This document shows positions 48,042 through 60,283 of a stretch of 64,000 nucleotides of DNA, in pieces (within the stretch, counting starts at the first letter, position 1; each line of letters starts with the position of its first letter). Both the position numbers and the translations under genes were made by a program. The notes beneath the pieces were generated by a model. It saw only the letters and a list, made by a program, of their open reading frames with translations, did no database searches and was not told where the DNA came from. The stretch spans positions 957,407-1,021,406 of the forward strand of contig JAVGVS010000013.1 of NCBI GenBank assembly GCA_032718565.1, given 5' to 3'. Origin of the DNA: Distichodus sexfasciatus. Lineage: Eukaryota; Chordata; Actinopteri; Characiformes; Distichodontidae.

Positions 48042-49688
48042 AAGAGCCTTCAGTGATGGACAATATTTAAAAAATAGAAAAAAGGCAAAAAAAAATCACT
48101 AAAAGAAAATAGAAAAACACAAAACAAAAAGCAGCAATGTTTAAAATATGTTTTAAAGTATACAAACCAATTTTCAGAAAAAAAGATGTGTAAAGACTAA
48201 CTGCAATTCCAAAGCTTGTAACCAAAAATTTAAATGTTAGTAGATTGTTTTCCCATATCAACATGCTGGTTTTGGTTCATTTCAATTCATACAAAGACAA
48301 ACACACTGCAGTGAACATGTGGATAATACAAGGGGGAAAGTTGTGTTGCAATGGACTGCCTCAAAATCGAATGGCCCCAAAACCTGTCTATACAAAGAAC
48401 AAGATAACAAGCTGTCCCTTATTATTGTTTCCCACCAAATAGCACAGTTACAAAAGCCAGTATGTCCTGTATGGGAGAATAGTCTTACAGTTTTCTTGCT
48501 ATCTAAGCATTCAAATACCAATGGCTTGCTAAAGAAAAAAAAGAATAATGTAATGTCTATTTTATTCTCAGGTCAACAGCTCACAACCTTTTTTATGTTA
48601 CAAAAAATCATTATTTTATTCATTTTGTTCCTAACAAATGATAAACATTTCTGTTTTTGTATTACTTTTCCTGGCAGAAAGTATTTGGAAGTGATACTAA
48701 CTTAAAGACATAGCTTTCTGGGCATTCAAATGGGTAGTTGAACTGCTGGTTGTAAACCTAAACGTAACGTGGGAAACTAACACGACCCCCACGATACCCA
48801 GACACGAAAAGCATTGCGGACTCGTTGGCAAGGGGGGAAAGAAGAAGAAAAAGAAAAAAGATTTTTTTAATGAAAAAACTTTCTGTATTTATGATAGATA
48901 TAAACATTTTTGGTGTTAAGTAGATTGTTGCATTGGAAATGAATTTAAACAGTATGGTAGATTGAAAAAAAAATCTTTGTGTACATTTAGCTTTTTGTAT
49001 TGTCCAACCTTAAGGCGCTTCATTTTGATGTTGTCTTGGTCATTCCAATAGACTAGATTAAGGAGCAGTAAATGATCTCTACTTTGTTTCTGTCAAAATC
49101 CACAGCTTCTTGGATTTTTTTTCCCCGTTCACCCGACTGCCACCAACAGACTTGGCAGAACCCCGTTTTAGTATGTGGGTTTTTTCTCCTTTGATGGTTG
49201 GTGGCACACTGACCAAAAAAAAAGAAAAAAAAACGAGATCTGGGGTGTGTTTGACTATTTGATTATATTTGTGTTACCTTATCGTGCACTTACAACTGTC
49301 TGACTTACTTTACGTCTGTCGTTTTCTATGTTACTGCCTTCTTGATCTTGTTTCGTTTTTTTCCTCCTTCCCCCTGCATTTGTAGAAACGGAGATACACC
49401 TCCTTTAGCACTACAAAGCAGATATTTGTGTTTCATACAGTGTGGCTGCAGTCTGTTATGGCCTTTTTGGGTATTTTTTTTTCCCTTTTCTCTCCTTTTC
49501 TTTTTCTCTTTTTTGTTGTTGTCATAAATGAAAATGAAAAAGAATAATAATTCTCACGCTTTAAAACGAAAAGAAAATCCAAAGACTAAACACTTTCACC
49601 ATTGGTGCATAAAGATGAGAAAAGAGGCTTCTTTATACTTGAGAATTTGTTGCTGTTTTTAAGGAACGATAAAAAAACAAAGTTTTAA

Positions 49689-49694
49689 AATAAA
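49689..49694 (+). terminator. poly(A) signal AATAAA (proximal)
   Basis: A canonical hexamer about 1.65 kb after the stop codon. Use is not shown by the sequence. Confidence 0.4.
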
Positions 49695-50047
49695 GGAGTA
49701 CGCATCAGAGTTGCCGTCGTTGCTTCTTTGCAAGCAGCCAGGTGGCTTTTTTACGTAAAATACCAAGAAATACCAAAAACCAAAAAAGGACCCTTGTCCT
49801 TGCATTGTGGAGTAGCACCATTACAGAGCCATTGCAGTTTGTAAGATAGAAGTCGAGAATCTCTTTGTTTTACTCTTCTGTCACACAAGATCCCTTTTTC
49901 CCTTCTTTTTTTAAAGATAATGTATAAGGTCTGGTCTTTGAGGACATATGTTTTGCTGCTAATGTAGACTTTTGAAAAGAATACCTAGATGCATGCTGAT
50001 TTTGCTTTTTTGGCTAAGCTTTAATGAGGAAAAAAAGAAAAACTACC

Positions 50048-50053
50048 AATAAA
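50048..50053 (+). terminator. poly(A) signal AATAAA
   Basis: A canonical hexamer followed within 50 bases by TTTTTGTTGTTTTTG, a T/G-rich downstream element. Confidence 0.45.
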
Positions 50054-50531
50054 CCATTTCCCTGCCTCTGCAACACCATTTTTGTTGTTTTTGTTTTCTT
50101 GTTGCAAAAACGGAACTTTGAAGACTGTGAATATATGTTCCAAAGGACATTTTTATTTTGCTTTTTTCCTTTCTTTTTTTTCATTTTTAACAGACCAATG
50201 TCAAAAGCCAATGATCTATATGTTTGTATAGTGCAGTGCATTCCAAAACACCATATCTGAGTTTGATTTCTTAAGCAAGGACAGCTTGTGTTTTTATTGA
50301 ATTTGACTACACTTCTGCTTTCCCTCATTTCTCATGGTGACTGTAAGCTGTTGTGGAATTCTGCCATCACGGGTTACTGAACACCACCATTCGATCCCCA
50401 TCGTCCATTCTGAAAGTTGGAGGTGTGGGCAGTAAAAAGTCCATGCAACCGGTTAACGCTTCTTCATCCTTATTTTGTTGTCACTTTTGCTCACTTGAAA
50501 TAGATCGTCATGTAATAGTGATTACCAAAAA

Positions 50532-50539
50532 TGTACATA
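50532..50539 (+). promoter_or_regulatory. Pumilio-type element TGTACATA in the 3'UTR
   Basis: An exact match to the UGUANAUA consensus bound by Pumilio proteins. Function is inferred; an 8-base match can occur by chance in 5 kb of UTR. Confidence 0.35.
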
Positions 50540-50628
50540 TTGTAACACATCTGGTACTTTACACGTCTCACTGGTCTGTTGGTCTAGTGTCATCATGCCT
50601 CTCCCGTCCATAACGAGTCTCAGAAGGA

Positions 50629-50634
50629 AATAAA
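50629..50634 (+). terminator. poly(A) signal AATAAA
   Basis: A canonical hexamer followed by GGCTGTGTTTGC. It would give a 2.6-kb 3'UTR. Confidence 0.45.
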
Positions 50635-51861
50635 GGCTGTGTTTGCAAAGTCTAAAGAGGCGGCCTCCCCCCTTGGAAAAATCGAGTAGGGACTTGCCCC
50701 AGGTTACTGCAGGGTGTAAAGCCATCTTCATGCACGGTATGTCAATTACAGGTTTTCAAGGGGACATCTTCATTCCAAAGTGTTGTAAGACTGGAAAAAG
50801 GCAGATTTTTTTTCTTGTCCTCCTTTTTTTTTTCCTTTTGGAAGGTGTCTCTTGTTTTGGAAATTGCTATGGTATGTTTCTGTCTTCATGTCCAAAGAGG
50901 TCACTCACTACAAGTTGTTGCAATGGGAATGGTTCTGTTTAATCCCCCAGTTTTGGAAATAATTTGTTTGGGTTTTGTTAGGGAGGTTAGTTTTTAATCT
51001 TATTCTCACCAAAACTAAGAAATATTTAAATTTGTGAATAACTGCTTTTTTGGGCCGCCAATGTATAGCAAATGTATTTGGCCGATGATGATACATTGCT
51101 GCAATCTCCGCAGTGTGTTAAAAAGTGTTATGTCTTGCAGAACCATGTGATTTGGTGTTCACACTTTGCGCATGCTATTGAAAATTAGGTTGATCTGATC
51201 TGCAAGCTCGCCACTCCTCTCCAAATCCTGTCGGCTAAACTATTGTTGATAATATTTTTTGTGGAAGAAAATCTGATGTTGTATAGTTTATTTTTGAATG
51301 CTTTTGCTTTGACTTTCATTTCAGATCATGTCAGACATTTATTGTTTTCATATAACTATTTGTATTTTATTTTTATTTTTTGTATATTATTTTTTTTCCT
51401 CCTTATCTATAAGTAAATTAACATTTTAACACCAGCTTTAAATTTGAATCACAGATTTTTTTTTTCTTCTTATTCTGTGACCTGGCCACTTTATGGTGTA
51501 ATGTTCCTGCGTCTGTCTTTCTGACATTGCTCAACCCTTTTCTTTTTTTTGCTTCCAAAGTGTTATCTTTATTTTATACGGGCTCTTGTGAGGGCTGAGA
51601 GTTAAGGTCCTCGCAATCAACTCTGCCAGCATGGACTGTGTGTGTGTTTCTTAAGAGCCAATGTCGGTTTGGTTTTATTTGTTTGTTTTTTTAATATTCT
51701 ATTTTCCACTGTTATTTCCCACCGAAACGTTCAGAACTGCAAAGCTGGAGCTTCAGTATGCGGAGTGGGGTGACGCTTTCAGTAAGTCACAGTGATCAAG
51801 TAACGGGAGGAGAAATACTGAAGCACTGAGCAGTTGTTTTTTTTTTTAATATTGTTATAAT

Positions 51862-51881
51862 ATTCATTATATATAATGAAT
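51862..51881. repeat. perfect 20-bp palindrome in the 3'UTR
   Basis: ATTCATTATATATAATGAAT equals its own reverse complement. It could form a small stem in the RNA and contains two TAAT-type cores on each DNA strand. Confidence 0.85.
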
Positions 51882-53315
51882 GTGGCCAAAGCATAATGCA
51901 GTTGAAAGCTGAAAGAGTTTCAGTTGGTGCCCCTGACGAGTGTATATTTATTGCGGCACGACACAACGACTGAGATACGTCAACTCTCATTTGGGATACT
52001 TGATTTTCGTGGACATTTTACAAAGAGAGAAAGAAGGCAGGTTTTGCTGTTGAGGTCATCCTTTTTGCCCACTGTGAAAAAAACACATGTATACAAGATT
52101 ATAGATATATTTAAAGAAGACATCGCCTTTTTTGTTCATAACGACAAAGGAGGGAAAAAAAACAAAGAGAACTGAACTCTGGGAAGCTTTGGAGATGTCG
52201 TCGAAAAATGTCTACGAAGGCTGTTGGCACACCAAAACTGGGCATGGGAGCCAAATGCAGGGAAAAAAATGCGTCTCTGATACCAAGTCATTATTTAATT
52301 ACTGACAATATGCCTATGGGAATAAGACTCTGCAACCAGTGGATGTATGTGACACAGAGAGGATTAAAACCTGGGTTACGCTGAACTTCAGTGGCTGGAG
52401 CGGCCACCTCTTTTCTCTCTCTCACTCTCTCTCTGTCTCTCTCTCTCTTCTCTCCTCTCTTTCTCTCTGTCTAGATCTACATCTCCTTTGATGGACATTT
52501 TACACACTTCTGGACGGGATGGACAGTACCACGCACCTCTTTCGTCTCCCAGTTTCTGGTGTTGCTACCTGTTTCATTTCTCGCCTGTCTCACAGACGGA
52601 CGAACGCCGTCCTCCGATCAGCCGCCGGTTTGACCCGCCCTGGCGTGGGGTCGGCCAGTCTCATCGAACCATGGGGAAATAAGGACAAAATGAAAGACTC
52701 ACCTTTCAAGGGGAGAGGGGCTTTTCTTGGCTGTCATTCCTGAGGAAGCAGTTACACGTGATTTTAAAAAGCGAAACAACCAAAATTAACAACCAAACTT
52801 ACAAGCAACCAAACAAAAAACAAGCTCCAATTTCAAAGACGAACTGTTACTGGAGCTCCCTGTTCCTTTCGTGACTCCTGGTGCCACAAATTTATTTTTG
52901 TTTGTTTTTTTATGCTTTTTTGTGTTTCTTTTCTTTTTTTTTCCTTGAATTATTCCTCCTCCGAGCCTCACAAGCATGGCTCAGTGGCTCCAGGTAGCCC
53001 ACCCGAGGGTAGAAAAAACAGCCTTGCAATGTACAAAAAAAGAGCAAGTTAAACCAAAAATGTTGTTCTTGATGTCTTTTCTATACTGTAGTCTTGTTAG
53101 CTTTTTTTGTTACTGTAATTATATGATGAAGATTTCCAAACTGTACCAAATGACATGGAGACTAACATACATAAACCACATGGAACTTCAGACTTTTAAA
53201 GAAAAACTTTTGTCACAAAAAACCTTGTTGTCCTAGTTAAGTTGATTGTAGATGGTAATTGAATATACTCCTTTGAAAATATTTCATCAAGTATGTTTCT
53301 TGCTCATTGTGATAC

Positions 53316-53321
53316 ATTAAA
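53316..53321 (+). terminator. distal poly(A) signal ATTAAA, likely main 3' end
   Basis: The second-commonest hexamer, followed by CTTTTCCTTTTGTGC. The upstream 250 bases look like typical conserved UTR (TATATGATGAAGATTTCC and similar). Beyond it the sequence changes to SINE-bearing intergenic DNA. Confidence 0.6.
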
Positions 53322-53587
53322 AAGTATGAGCATAAAAATGCATCCTTGCCTCCTGGCTTTTCCTTTTGTGCTTTATTGTGCTTGAAATGAGTCCACTTTT
53401 GGGGAATTATTCGAGCTGCACATAATGTAATATTGGCTGTTGCTCATTGGAACAGTTTATATAAACCGGAATGTTACAAAGGGTTCAAACTAAGAAGGGA
53501 TAGTAGCATACAATACAAAAAGTTAGGGCTGGGTGATCATCTGAATTGGAGAATTCAAGGTTTTATATTTATATTTATAGCATTTAA

Positions 53588-53743
53588 GTAAGTCACTTAC
53601 TTACATTTTTTAATTTCAGGGACAGTTTCCCTGAGAGCAACTTGGTCTTGGTCAGGGCCCCAATGATGGTAGCACTGGAGTTGGATTTGAACTCATGACA
53701 TTGGTCCAGAAGCAAGTGTCCTAACCACTAGACCACCATTACC
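53588..53743 (-). mobile_element. tRNA-derived SINE copy, reverse
   Basis: In reverse it reads GGTGGTCTAGTGGTTAGGAC (A box, close to tRNA-Glu), then a TTCAAATCC B box and the AAGTTGCTCTCAGGGAAACTGTCC body. It lies just beyond the zfhx3 3' end. Confidence 0.78.
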
Positions 53744-54399
53744 TCACGTGTTTGTTTTTTGAGTGACGTTAAAAAGGCTCAAAGAGCATAGTCAAGACTT
53801 AACACTCAGAAGCCTGCATGGCTGAACTTTTCTGGGCCAACAACAATGATTTGGAGTGGTGGCAATGAAATTTTACCAAATCAAGGATACGGGTAGTCAT
53901 CCAGTTTTACATCCGGTTGCTTTGTAAACAGTGGTGAATAGAGGGTGCTTCATATGGACAGATAGAGAAGTCGAGTTACATTTAAACAGGTGCAAACAAG
54001 CACAAACAGCTTGAATAAGGGAAACGAGAATCGCCGCTCTGACAATATCCATCATCATTCTTCACTGTAAACAAACATCGCACAACTGACATCAGCGCAT
54101 TTCCTGTTGTGCACTTATGACGCTATGAACCTAAAATTCTGTTATCCCCGTCCACACATAGTCACTGATGTGACTGAAACCTCCATTTACATGTGGACGA
54201 TTGGCACAATCGCATAAAAATATCAGTTTTTATAAATACCCAGCTACGTGTGTACAGTGCCTTAGATAGAAAAGGATTAAAATTGTGAATCGTTCATAGC
54301 ACCAAACAATAGAGATTCATTTTAACACTCAGCGCTACTTGAAGTACACACTTGCAGTGTGTGATACACTGAGGATGTCTCAACATGATTGTTTTGGAA

Positions 54400-54780
54400 G
54401 GGCCTTAATTTTTAAAGCCATAATGAATCCTAATTGAAATGAATGAATTAAGATGAGCTAGATTTTTGACAAGGCCCCTTGGCCACTGCTTAATAGTTTA
54501 GTCTCTTGTTTGTGGGGCATTCCCCTGTTAGCGCAGTCACTCACACAGCTTCTCTTAGGGAGGGTCAATGGACAAGATTAATTAAAACATATTAAGCACA
54601 AAATGTGGACCCCCCTGCTTAATTAGAAGTGGCTGTTTGCAGCTAATTGAAGCTGATTAGGGCCCAGAACCAAATATAACTCCCGAGTTGAGCTTGCCGT
54701 TAACAGGCCCGCTCTGTGATTCATTTCGACTTGTGTAGAGGATCAAATGCATCGTTCGTTAAAACCGGGCTCTAATTCAA
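54400..54780. promoter_or_regulatory. candidate conserved non-coding element downstream of zfhx3
   Basis: A repeat-free block with CATAATGAATCCTAATTG, GAATGAATTAAGATG, GATTAATTAAAAC and CTTAATTAG words about 1.1 kb beyond the predicted 3' end. Confidence 0.33.
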
Positions 54781-57359
54781 AGGCTTGAGTCGGGTGAGGC
54801 AGGATGATGTCTCCCTTGTTCTTCGTGCAAGATGGGGGAGCTCCGAGCGCTGGAAAATGGCAAAACTTCTAAAGAAACGTATGCATATGTGCTCCGTGCA
54901 CTGATTTGTGCCTGTTTGTGTAGAAGCATTTCTGCATGGGGGGTGCAAACACAGGCTGGTCTTCGTCTTGATCTGAGCATTTGCTTTTAACCACTTAATT
55001 GCCTCCTTTTTGATCAGGCTTGACAGAGTTGGCTTGAAAATGCAGCATGCGTGAAAACCGCAACCAGCAGTGGTTTAGTTGGTTGGTTGGATCCTACTGC
55101 CATTCTCTTACTGACTGTCAACCTTGTGACTCGCCGCTTGGCAGTTACAAAGAGAGTCGTGACAGCGTTTAGTTTCCAGGCACAAGTTTGATGAAGAACG
55201 TCATCCTTGCATCTGATTAGAGAAGCATTTAGATACACTGAATGTTTAGCTGTACAGACCTGTCACCCTCTTTGACTCATCAGCTGACATGAGACAAATG
55301 GGGATTGATCTTTGGGAAGTTTTTTTCTCCTCATGTTGAGGGACTTGGTCCTTTAAAAACAGCTGGCGGGTTCCTCAAAGGAATGTGACACAGTTGCACC
55401 ATCTTGGTTTGATTGTAATGCAGCAAGACTCCATATGAAATGAGATGCTCTTCTGAAAAACAAAACTCTAATAGCAAAAGGGGGTGGATGCATGGCCTCC
55501 TTCCCTGCTAACGAAAGGCAGAACATACCGACCTGCAAGGCCACGCACCATGCTTTTGAAGTTTCCCTTAATCTAGGGTCACTCTGTGATTATTTCTTTC
55601 AGACCTTTACTAGAGCATCGTTCTTGCACTGATTGAAGCACTTTAGTTTTTTACCCTTTTTTTGAGAACTAGTGTGTGGCACAGAATAACCTTGAGCGCT
55701 GTGAACAGTTTAAAGCATTTAAGTCATTTCTGAGAAGCAAAACATCTGAATGCATTCCGTGAGCTCAGACACTATGATGACATTTCAGAGAAGCCATGGT
55801 TTTAAAAAGTTTTTTTGGAAGGCTATGTGGATTAGAGCGCCCCAAAGTTATTATGTTTATTTGGTTGACATTGATTTTGGAGAGAAAATGGTTTTTTTTT
55901 TTCCAGAAACAGGGGTAACTGATGTGACTTGATCTGTTGAAGCACAGTAGGGTCAGTGGGCAGGGACATGGAGCTGGTGCCTGAAAACATATTTTCATCC
56001 CCTTATGGCTCACATTTCCCAAGCCGCTGTACATAAAGCCTCCTGTTTCCAATATGTCTTGCCTGCGGGGACTGTATTGTTTTAGAGGTTGTACAAGATG
56101 TGCGCTAGTGGCTCGCTGCACACTATTGCTCCCACTGTAAATGCACGTTTTTGAGAAGGGGTCAGTTAAAAGGGCAGATCAGTGGTGCTGATCCCCTTCT
56201 ATTGCCATCCCAGAGAAAGAGAGAGAGAAGAACTGAATACAGGGGCCATTCTGGTTTGAGGAAAGGGGGGGCTCCAGATTCGCTGGCCATGCTGAGCCAA
56301 TTAACACGCAACGGTACATCCCGAATGAATTAAAAGCGCCCTAATCGGATCAGCGTGAAAAGCCAGGACGCTTCCTCCCCAGCCCAGGACCAGATGGCAC
56401 TGACACTCAGACGCTGCATTGTACCAGCTCCAAGGCCCGAGTTGTGGAGTGTGAAATTAGGTTAGCGCCTGAGTGTAACGTTCTTCCCGGGTGAAGGGAG
56501 CTCCCTCTTTAACTTCACTTGGCCTGGAGGTGAAAGACCCACCTCGCTGATCCAGGGAGGCCCAAATGCTGTTACCGTCCCCAGGGCTTTGCAGTCTGTT
56601 TGGGGCGAGCGTTGGTGAGACTCATTGGAGAATTGACCAAATGTTGTATGGTGCGTCTATGCTGATACTAGATAAACTGGGAAGAAATCGCATTTCATTT
56701 CTTGGTGAAAAACTGCATTTTAAAAGTATGCCGTTGCAGCATTTAGAGGTTTCATGCTGAGCAGACGAATCAAGGACGGAATAACTCATTTAAGTTAGTT
56801 GGTATACGCTGCTTTGACTCCGACAACCTGTTTGAAGCTGGCAGAAATTGGACAGAATTACAGTCTGTCTTACTGGACCAGTTCAATTTGGTGACCGCCC
56901 AAAACCAGCCTCTTGGTTCAAGATATTCCTTCTGTAGGGCAGTGATGCCATGTTAATTTCTGAGGCCTTGTTCTTGTCGGATGGTGCTGATCGTCTGATC
57001 CCCCGAGCCTGTAAGATCCAGTGCCAAGCATTTACAGCATACGAATGGGAACAAAATGTTTGACAAGCTAAACGTGAGAGACTACAAAGGGGCACAAGTG
57101 TACAGAAAATGGCTCTGTGATCATGGGCATTGTTTTAAATGGGAAACACTGCTGCTTCACTGACTGCTTGGCACCGAGGCACCATGACCGCAGAGGCAGA
57201 AAATAAGGAGCAGAAGCTTGGGGGAAACCACAGCCCAGCATGACTTCTCCGGGCTACACAGCAGTGTTCTGTCTGCCCACCACTGAGACGAGAGTAAACC
57301 CCTGAGTCCTGCCACAGTCTGCTTAATGCATTTAAGTTTGAAGTCTTTCCTCATATGGG

Positions 57360-58010
57360 CTAACCATTCAGTCTGCTGTGCTGCATCCATTAGAGCGAAT
57401 TACCAAGATATTCTTTAACCTTTTATCGCGTCCTTTACTGATTTCATTTTCTGTTGGGCTGCGTGCGTCAGCAGCCGGCATTGCAGCTACGACGGTTTGT
57501 TTAGCAGAGAGGTCCATGCTCAGCAGTGCTGCTTTGCACATGAACTGGCTGCTCCATTGCACAGGACTAATCCCTAACAGACAGTCCACCGCGATAATGA
57601 GATCAAGCATAAAGCAAAGCATTTTGTCCGAATTGAGCATTGAGAGCGTTTTGAGAGTTTGCAAGGGGGCATGGTCCTTTTTGAGGTGGATTCCACGAGA
57701 GTCTCTGGCTCTTGCGTCCCTCCATTTTCACGCACCTCTGTCTTCTGTACCACGGCGTATTCCTCCCCTATCAATGTCAAAGCCAAATTACGCTTGCGCT
57801 GTGAGAACAGGTCAGACTAATTCAATCTCATCTGTCAAGAGAAATGATGGGCGAGGGGGATCCAGGGGGAGCAGGCATTCGGCGAGGGGCTCGATAGATC
57901 TAAATAGGAAAGATGAGTCTGTATTCAATCTGAGGAGAGAACAGGGAGGCCTCCTGCAAACAGGTCCTCCACAACCAGGAGAAGCTGATGAGATGAAAAT
58001 GTGACGGGCA
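57360..58010 (+). other. 208-codon open frame in a repeat-free block, unrecognised
   Basis: The longest open frame outside zfhx3 (57378-58004) has no similarity I know to any protein, no repeats and no obvious domain. Its Arg/Ser/Gly-rich end is compositionally plain. The block also contains ATTA/TAAT words, so a conserved non-coding element that lacks stops by chance is the likelier reading. No promoter, splice or poly(A) context supports a gene. Confidence 0.25.
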
Positions 58011-58722
58011 GGAGAGGGCGAACTCATCAGAGTGAAATTCAAATAACACATACACCTTCACTGGCAGGTAGCCAAAGGTTTGCAGAAACACGCCGGCCAC
58101 AGGCTTTAGACAAGAGACGTGGAACGCTGTCCCGTCTCACATCACCAGAGGTGCTATAGGTATTACGGCCTGGTATTTCTTATCTCCAGCTTTTGAAAAT
58201 GTTTTTTCAACCTTTCAGTGTGCTTAGGGATATTCATGTAAACTGAAACTAACGTCTAGTTCTAAAGTAAGGTCATAAGAGTCTGCCAGTTGTTTGTATG
58301 AGTGTCCCAATGTACTACAAGAGGTTAAATAATCACAGACAAAAGGTGTAAATGTGAAGTGGAAAGCTTTAAGACCTATAGTTAATGTATTAGTTTAGGC
58401 TTATTTAGTCTCAGTTTATATAAGTATAAGATATATAGTTATTGTATATGTTTAGAAAACGAGCTTAGACCAATTATGCCTGAGTTTATGAGTATATGAA
58501 TGTAGTTAAAATGTAAAATGAGCAAACAAACAACAGATAACAAATGATTTTGTGTATGCTTGTCTCTGGAACTTTGAGTTATTTCGAGTATATGATGTAC
58601 AAAAAATATAATATATCAAGCCGTTAGATTACACGTATCATTATTGTGGGTATCATTATGTTTTTGAAAGCAGATCTAACAGAATCACAAGATGAGGGTC
58701 GCGTCCCAAACCACATCGTCCT

Positions 58723-58870
58723 GTAGTATAAAGCGGTACTCGTAAAGGTTTAGTGTTGAACCATGAGGTTGTGAGATCGCGTCTGACCCTCTTTAACCAG
58801 CAGAACTACTACCAGCGAGCCCTTGAGCAGGACGGGAGACGGTGTCCGTGTGAGTAGTAAGTCTAGTTGA
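58723..58870 (+). mobile_element. degenerate SINE-like copy
   Basis: GTTGAACCATGAGGTTGTGAG and AGCGAGCCCTTGAGCAGGACGG echo the body of the copy at 59654, with the head decayed. The assignment is by eye. Confidence 0.45.
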
Positions 58871-59109
58871 GGTGAGAGTGCAGCAGTCGTCACGTTGTGA
58901 CCCATCACATTAACGGCTTTTTTACAGTTGGACCGATTAAAATGAGAGAAAAATGAAAACGAACACAGCTACAGTAACGTAGTCATGACAACATGTCGCT
59001 GTAGACTGCAGTTAATCTTCCATTAACAAGAATTATCCTCCAGTATCAGCGTATTGTCTGCTTTAGTTACCGAGCCTACACCTCGCTTTTTCGCTAGATA
59101 TACAGTTAG

Positions 59110-59462
59110 CTAACACGACTAGCATGCTAATTAGCTCGTCGCTAACGAACGCCCGCGTTTTTGGGGTTAAATTTGGTATGTGCGCGTTTCAGTAACTACT
59201 TGTATGCAACCGGTGCGTGTTTTGTTGCATTAATATTACTAATTACACATTTTCCACAGTAGAGACTTAAACATTGCTAACATGCTAGTCAGCTCGATGG
59301 CTAACACGTGCCTGGTGTTCTAGATTTATGGCCACTGTGTCTGTAATCGGGTAGTAATAATAATAATCATAATAATAATGTGCACTGTCAGTCTTACTAC
59401 CTGTGCTATGTTGCATGTTAATATTACAAGTTGAATATTTTGCAGTATGGGCTTAAGGTCTA
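59110..59462. repeat. degenerate tandem duplication with internal (TAA)n expansion
   Basis: Words CATGCTAATTAGCTCG (59123) and CATGCTAGTCAGCTCG (59281) lie 158 bases apart, and TGTTGCATTAATATTAC (59223) and TGTTGCATGTTAATATTAC (59409) lie 186 apart. The 28-base difference matches a TAA/TAATCA microsatellite present only in the second unit. Confidence 0.75.
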
Positions 59463-59653
59463 GTGTCATTTTTAAAGATGTGACCTGAAAGACTTTCAAA
59501 AAAATAATATAATATTAATATAATGCTTTATAGTTTGCTTTATAGTTTGTAGGTGTCCTTTTCCAATGCTGTATCAGTGCTAGCATCAAGAGTGCACTCT
59601 ATTTATTTGCAAAATGACTGATATTTTAATAAAAATATTTCCAAGGGGTAAAT

Positions 59654-59843
59654 GGCGGTCCAGTGGTTAGGATACTCACCACTAGACCATGAGGTTGTGG
59701 GTTCGAATCCTACGTCTGGTGTTATCACCACTGGGTGCCTCAGCAAGACCCTTAACTCCAAGTTGCTTTAGGGTGACTCTCCCTGAAATTAGATGAAAGT
59801 CACTCTGGATAAGTGCATCTGCTACAAATGCCATAAATGTGAA
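59654..59843 (+). mobile_element. tRNA-derived SINE copy, best preserved
   Basis: GGCGGTCCAGTGGTTAGGAT is a clear A-box region resembling tRNA-Glu, and GGTTCGAATCC is a perfect B box. The body ends CTGGATAAGTGCATCTGCTACAAATGCC. It is the youngest-looking member of the family in the window. Confidence 0.85.
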
Positions 59844-60174
59844 CATATTTTGTAGTTTTGGGATATGCAAATATAAGTAAGTGCCGCATGAAATTAACGG
59901 CACACTCCGAAATGTGCAACACACCATAACTTTCTTAAAACGTTTAGAGTTAAATGCGTTTACCGTTCAGAACCCACGACAATTTACTGCTTTCTAAAAA
60001 CACAAGTAAGGCCCTGCCAAGAAGAGGTGATTTATTGATAAGTTTATTAGGAATAGTGATTACATTTTATTAGGAAGAGTGTTTTTCATTGGCATTCTGC
60101 ACACAGACAATGACAAACAGTCCAGCGCTGTCCAAGAAATGTTAGTGGTTTGATGTTGCCCCCTACAAGGTAGG

Positions 60175-60283
60175 AGTGTGTGTGTGTGAGTGTGTGTGAG
60201 TGTGTGTGTGTGAGTGTGTGTGAGTGTGTGTGAGTGTGTGTGTGAGTGTGTGTGAGTGTGTGTGAGTGTGTGTGTGTGTGTGT
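60175..60283. repeat. (GTGTGTGTGA)n-like microsatellite array
   Basis: GT dinucleotides interrupted regularly by GA, giving units of 8, 10 and 12 bases. Confidence 0.92.

Larger units (their letters stand above)
48042..53345 (+). other. zfhx3: zfhx3 3' untranslated region
   Basis: From the TAA to just after the last good poly(A) signal is about 5.3 kb of A/T-rich sequence with many T runs and no credible open frame. The end at about 53345 is inferred from ATTAAA at 53316 with a downstream G/T-rich element. Internal AATAAA signals could give shorter forms. A Pumilio-type TGTACATA (50532-50539) and AU-rich ATTTA words suggest post-transcriptional control. A CT-rich stretch (52416-52474) ends in CTAG. 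Confidence 0.75.

Noticed and set aside
51840..51890. A microRNA hairpin in the 3'UTR
   Set aside because: The palindrome is only 20 bases, almost pure A/T, and has no room for a loop or a typical 60-70-base precursor.
59654..59730. A functional tRNA gene
   Set aside because: Both polymerase III boxes are present, but the sequence does not fold as a full cloverleaf and continues into a SINE body.
60175..60283. A CRISPR-like or other regular repeat-spacer array
   Set aside because: It is a GT/GA microsatellite in a vertebrate genome, with no unique spacers.
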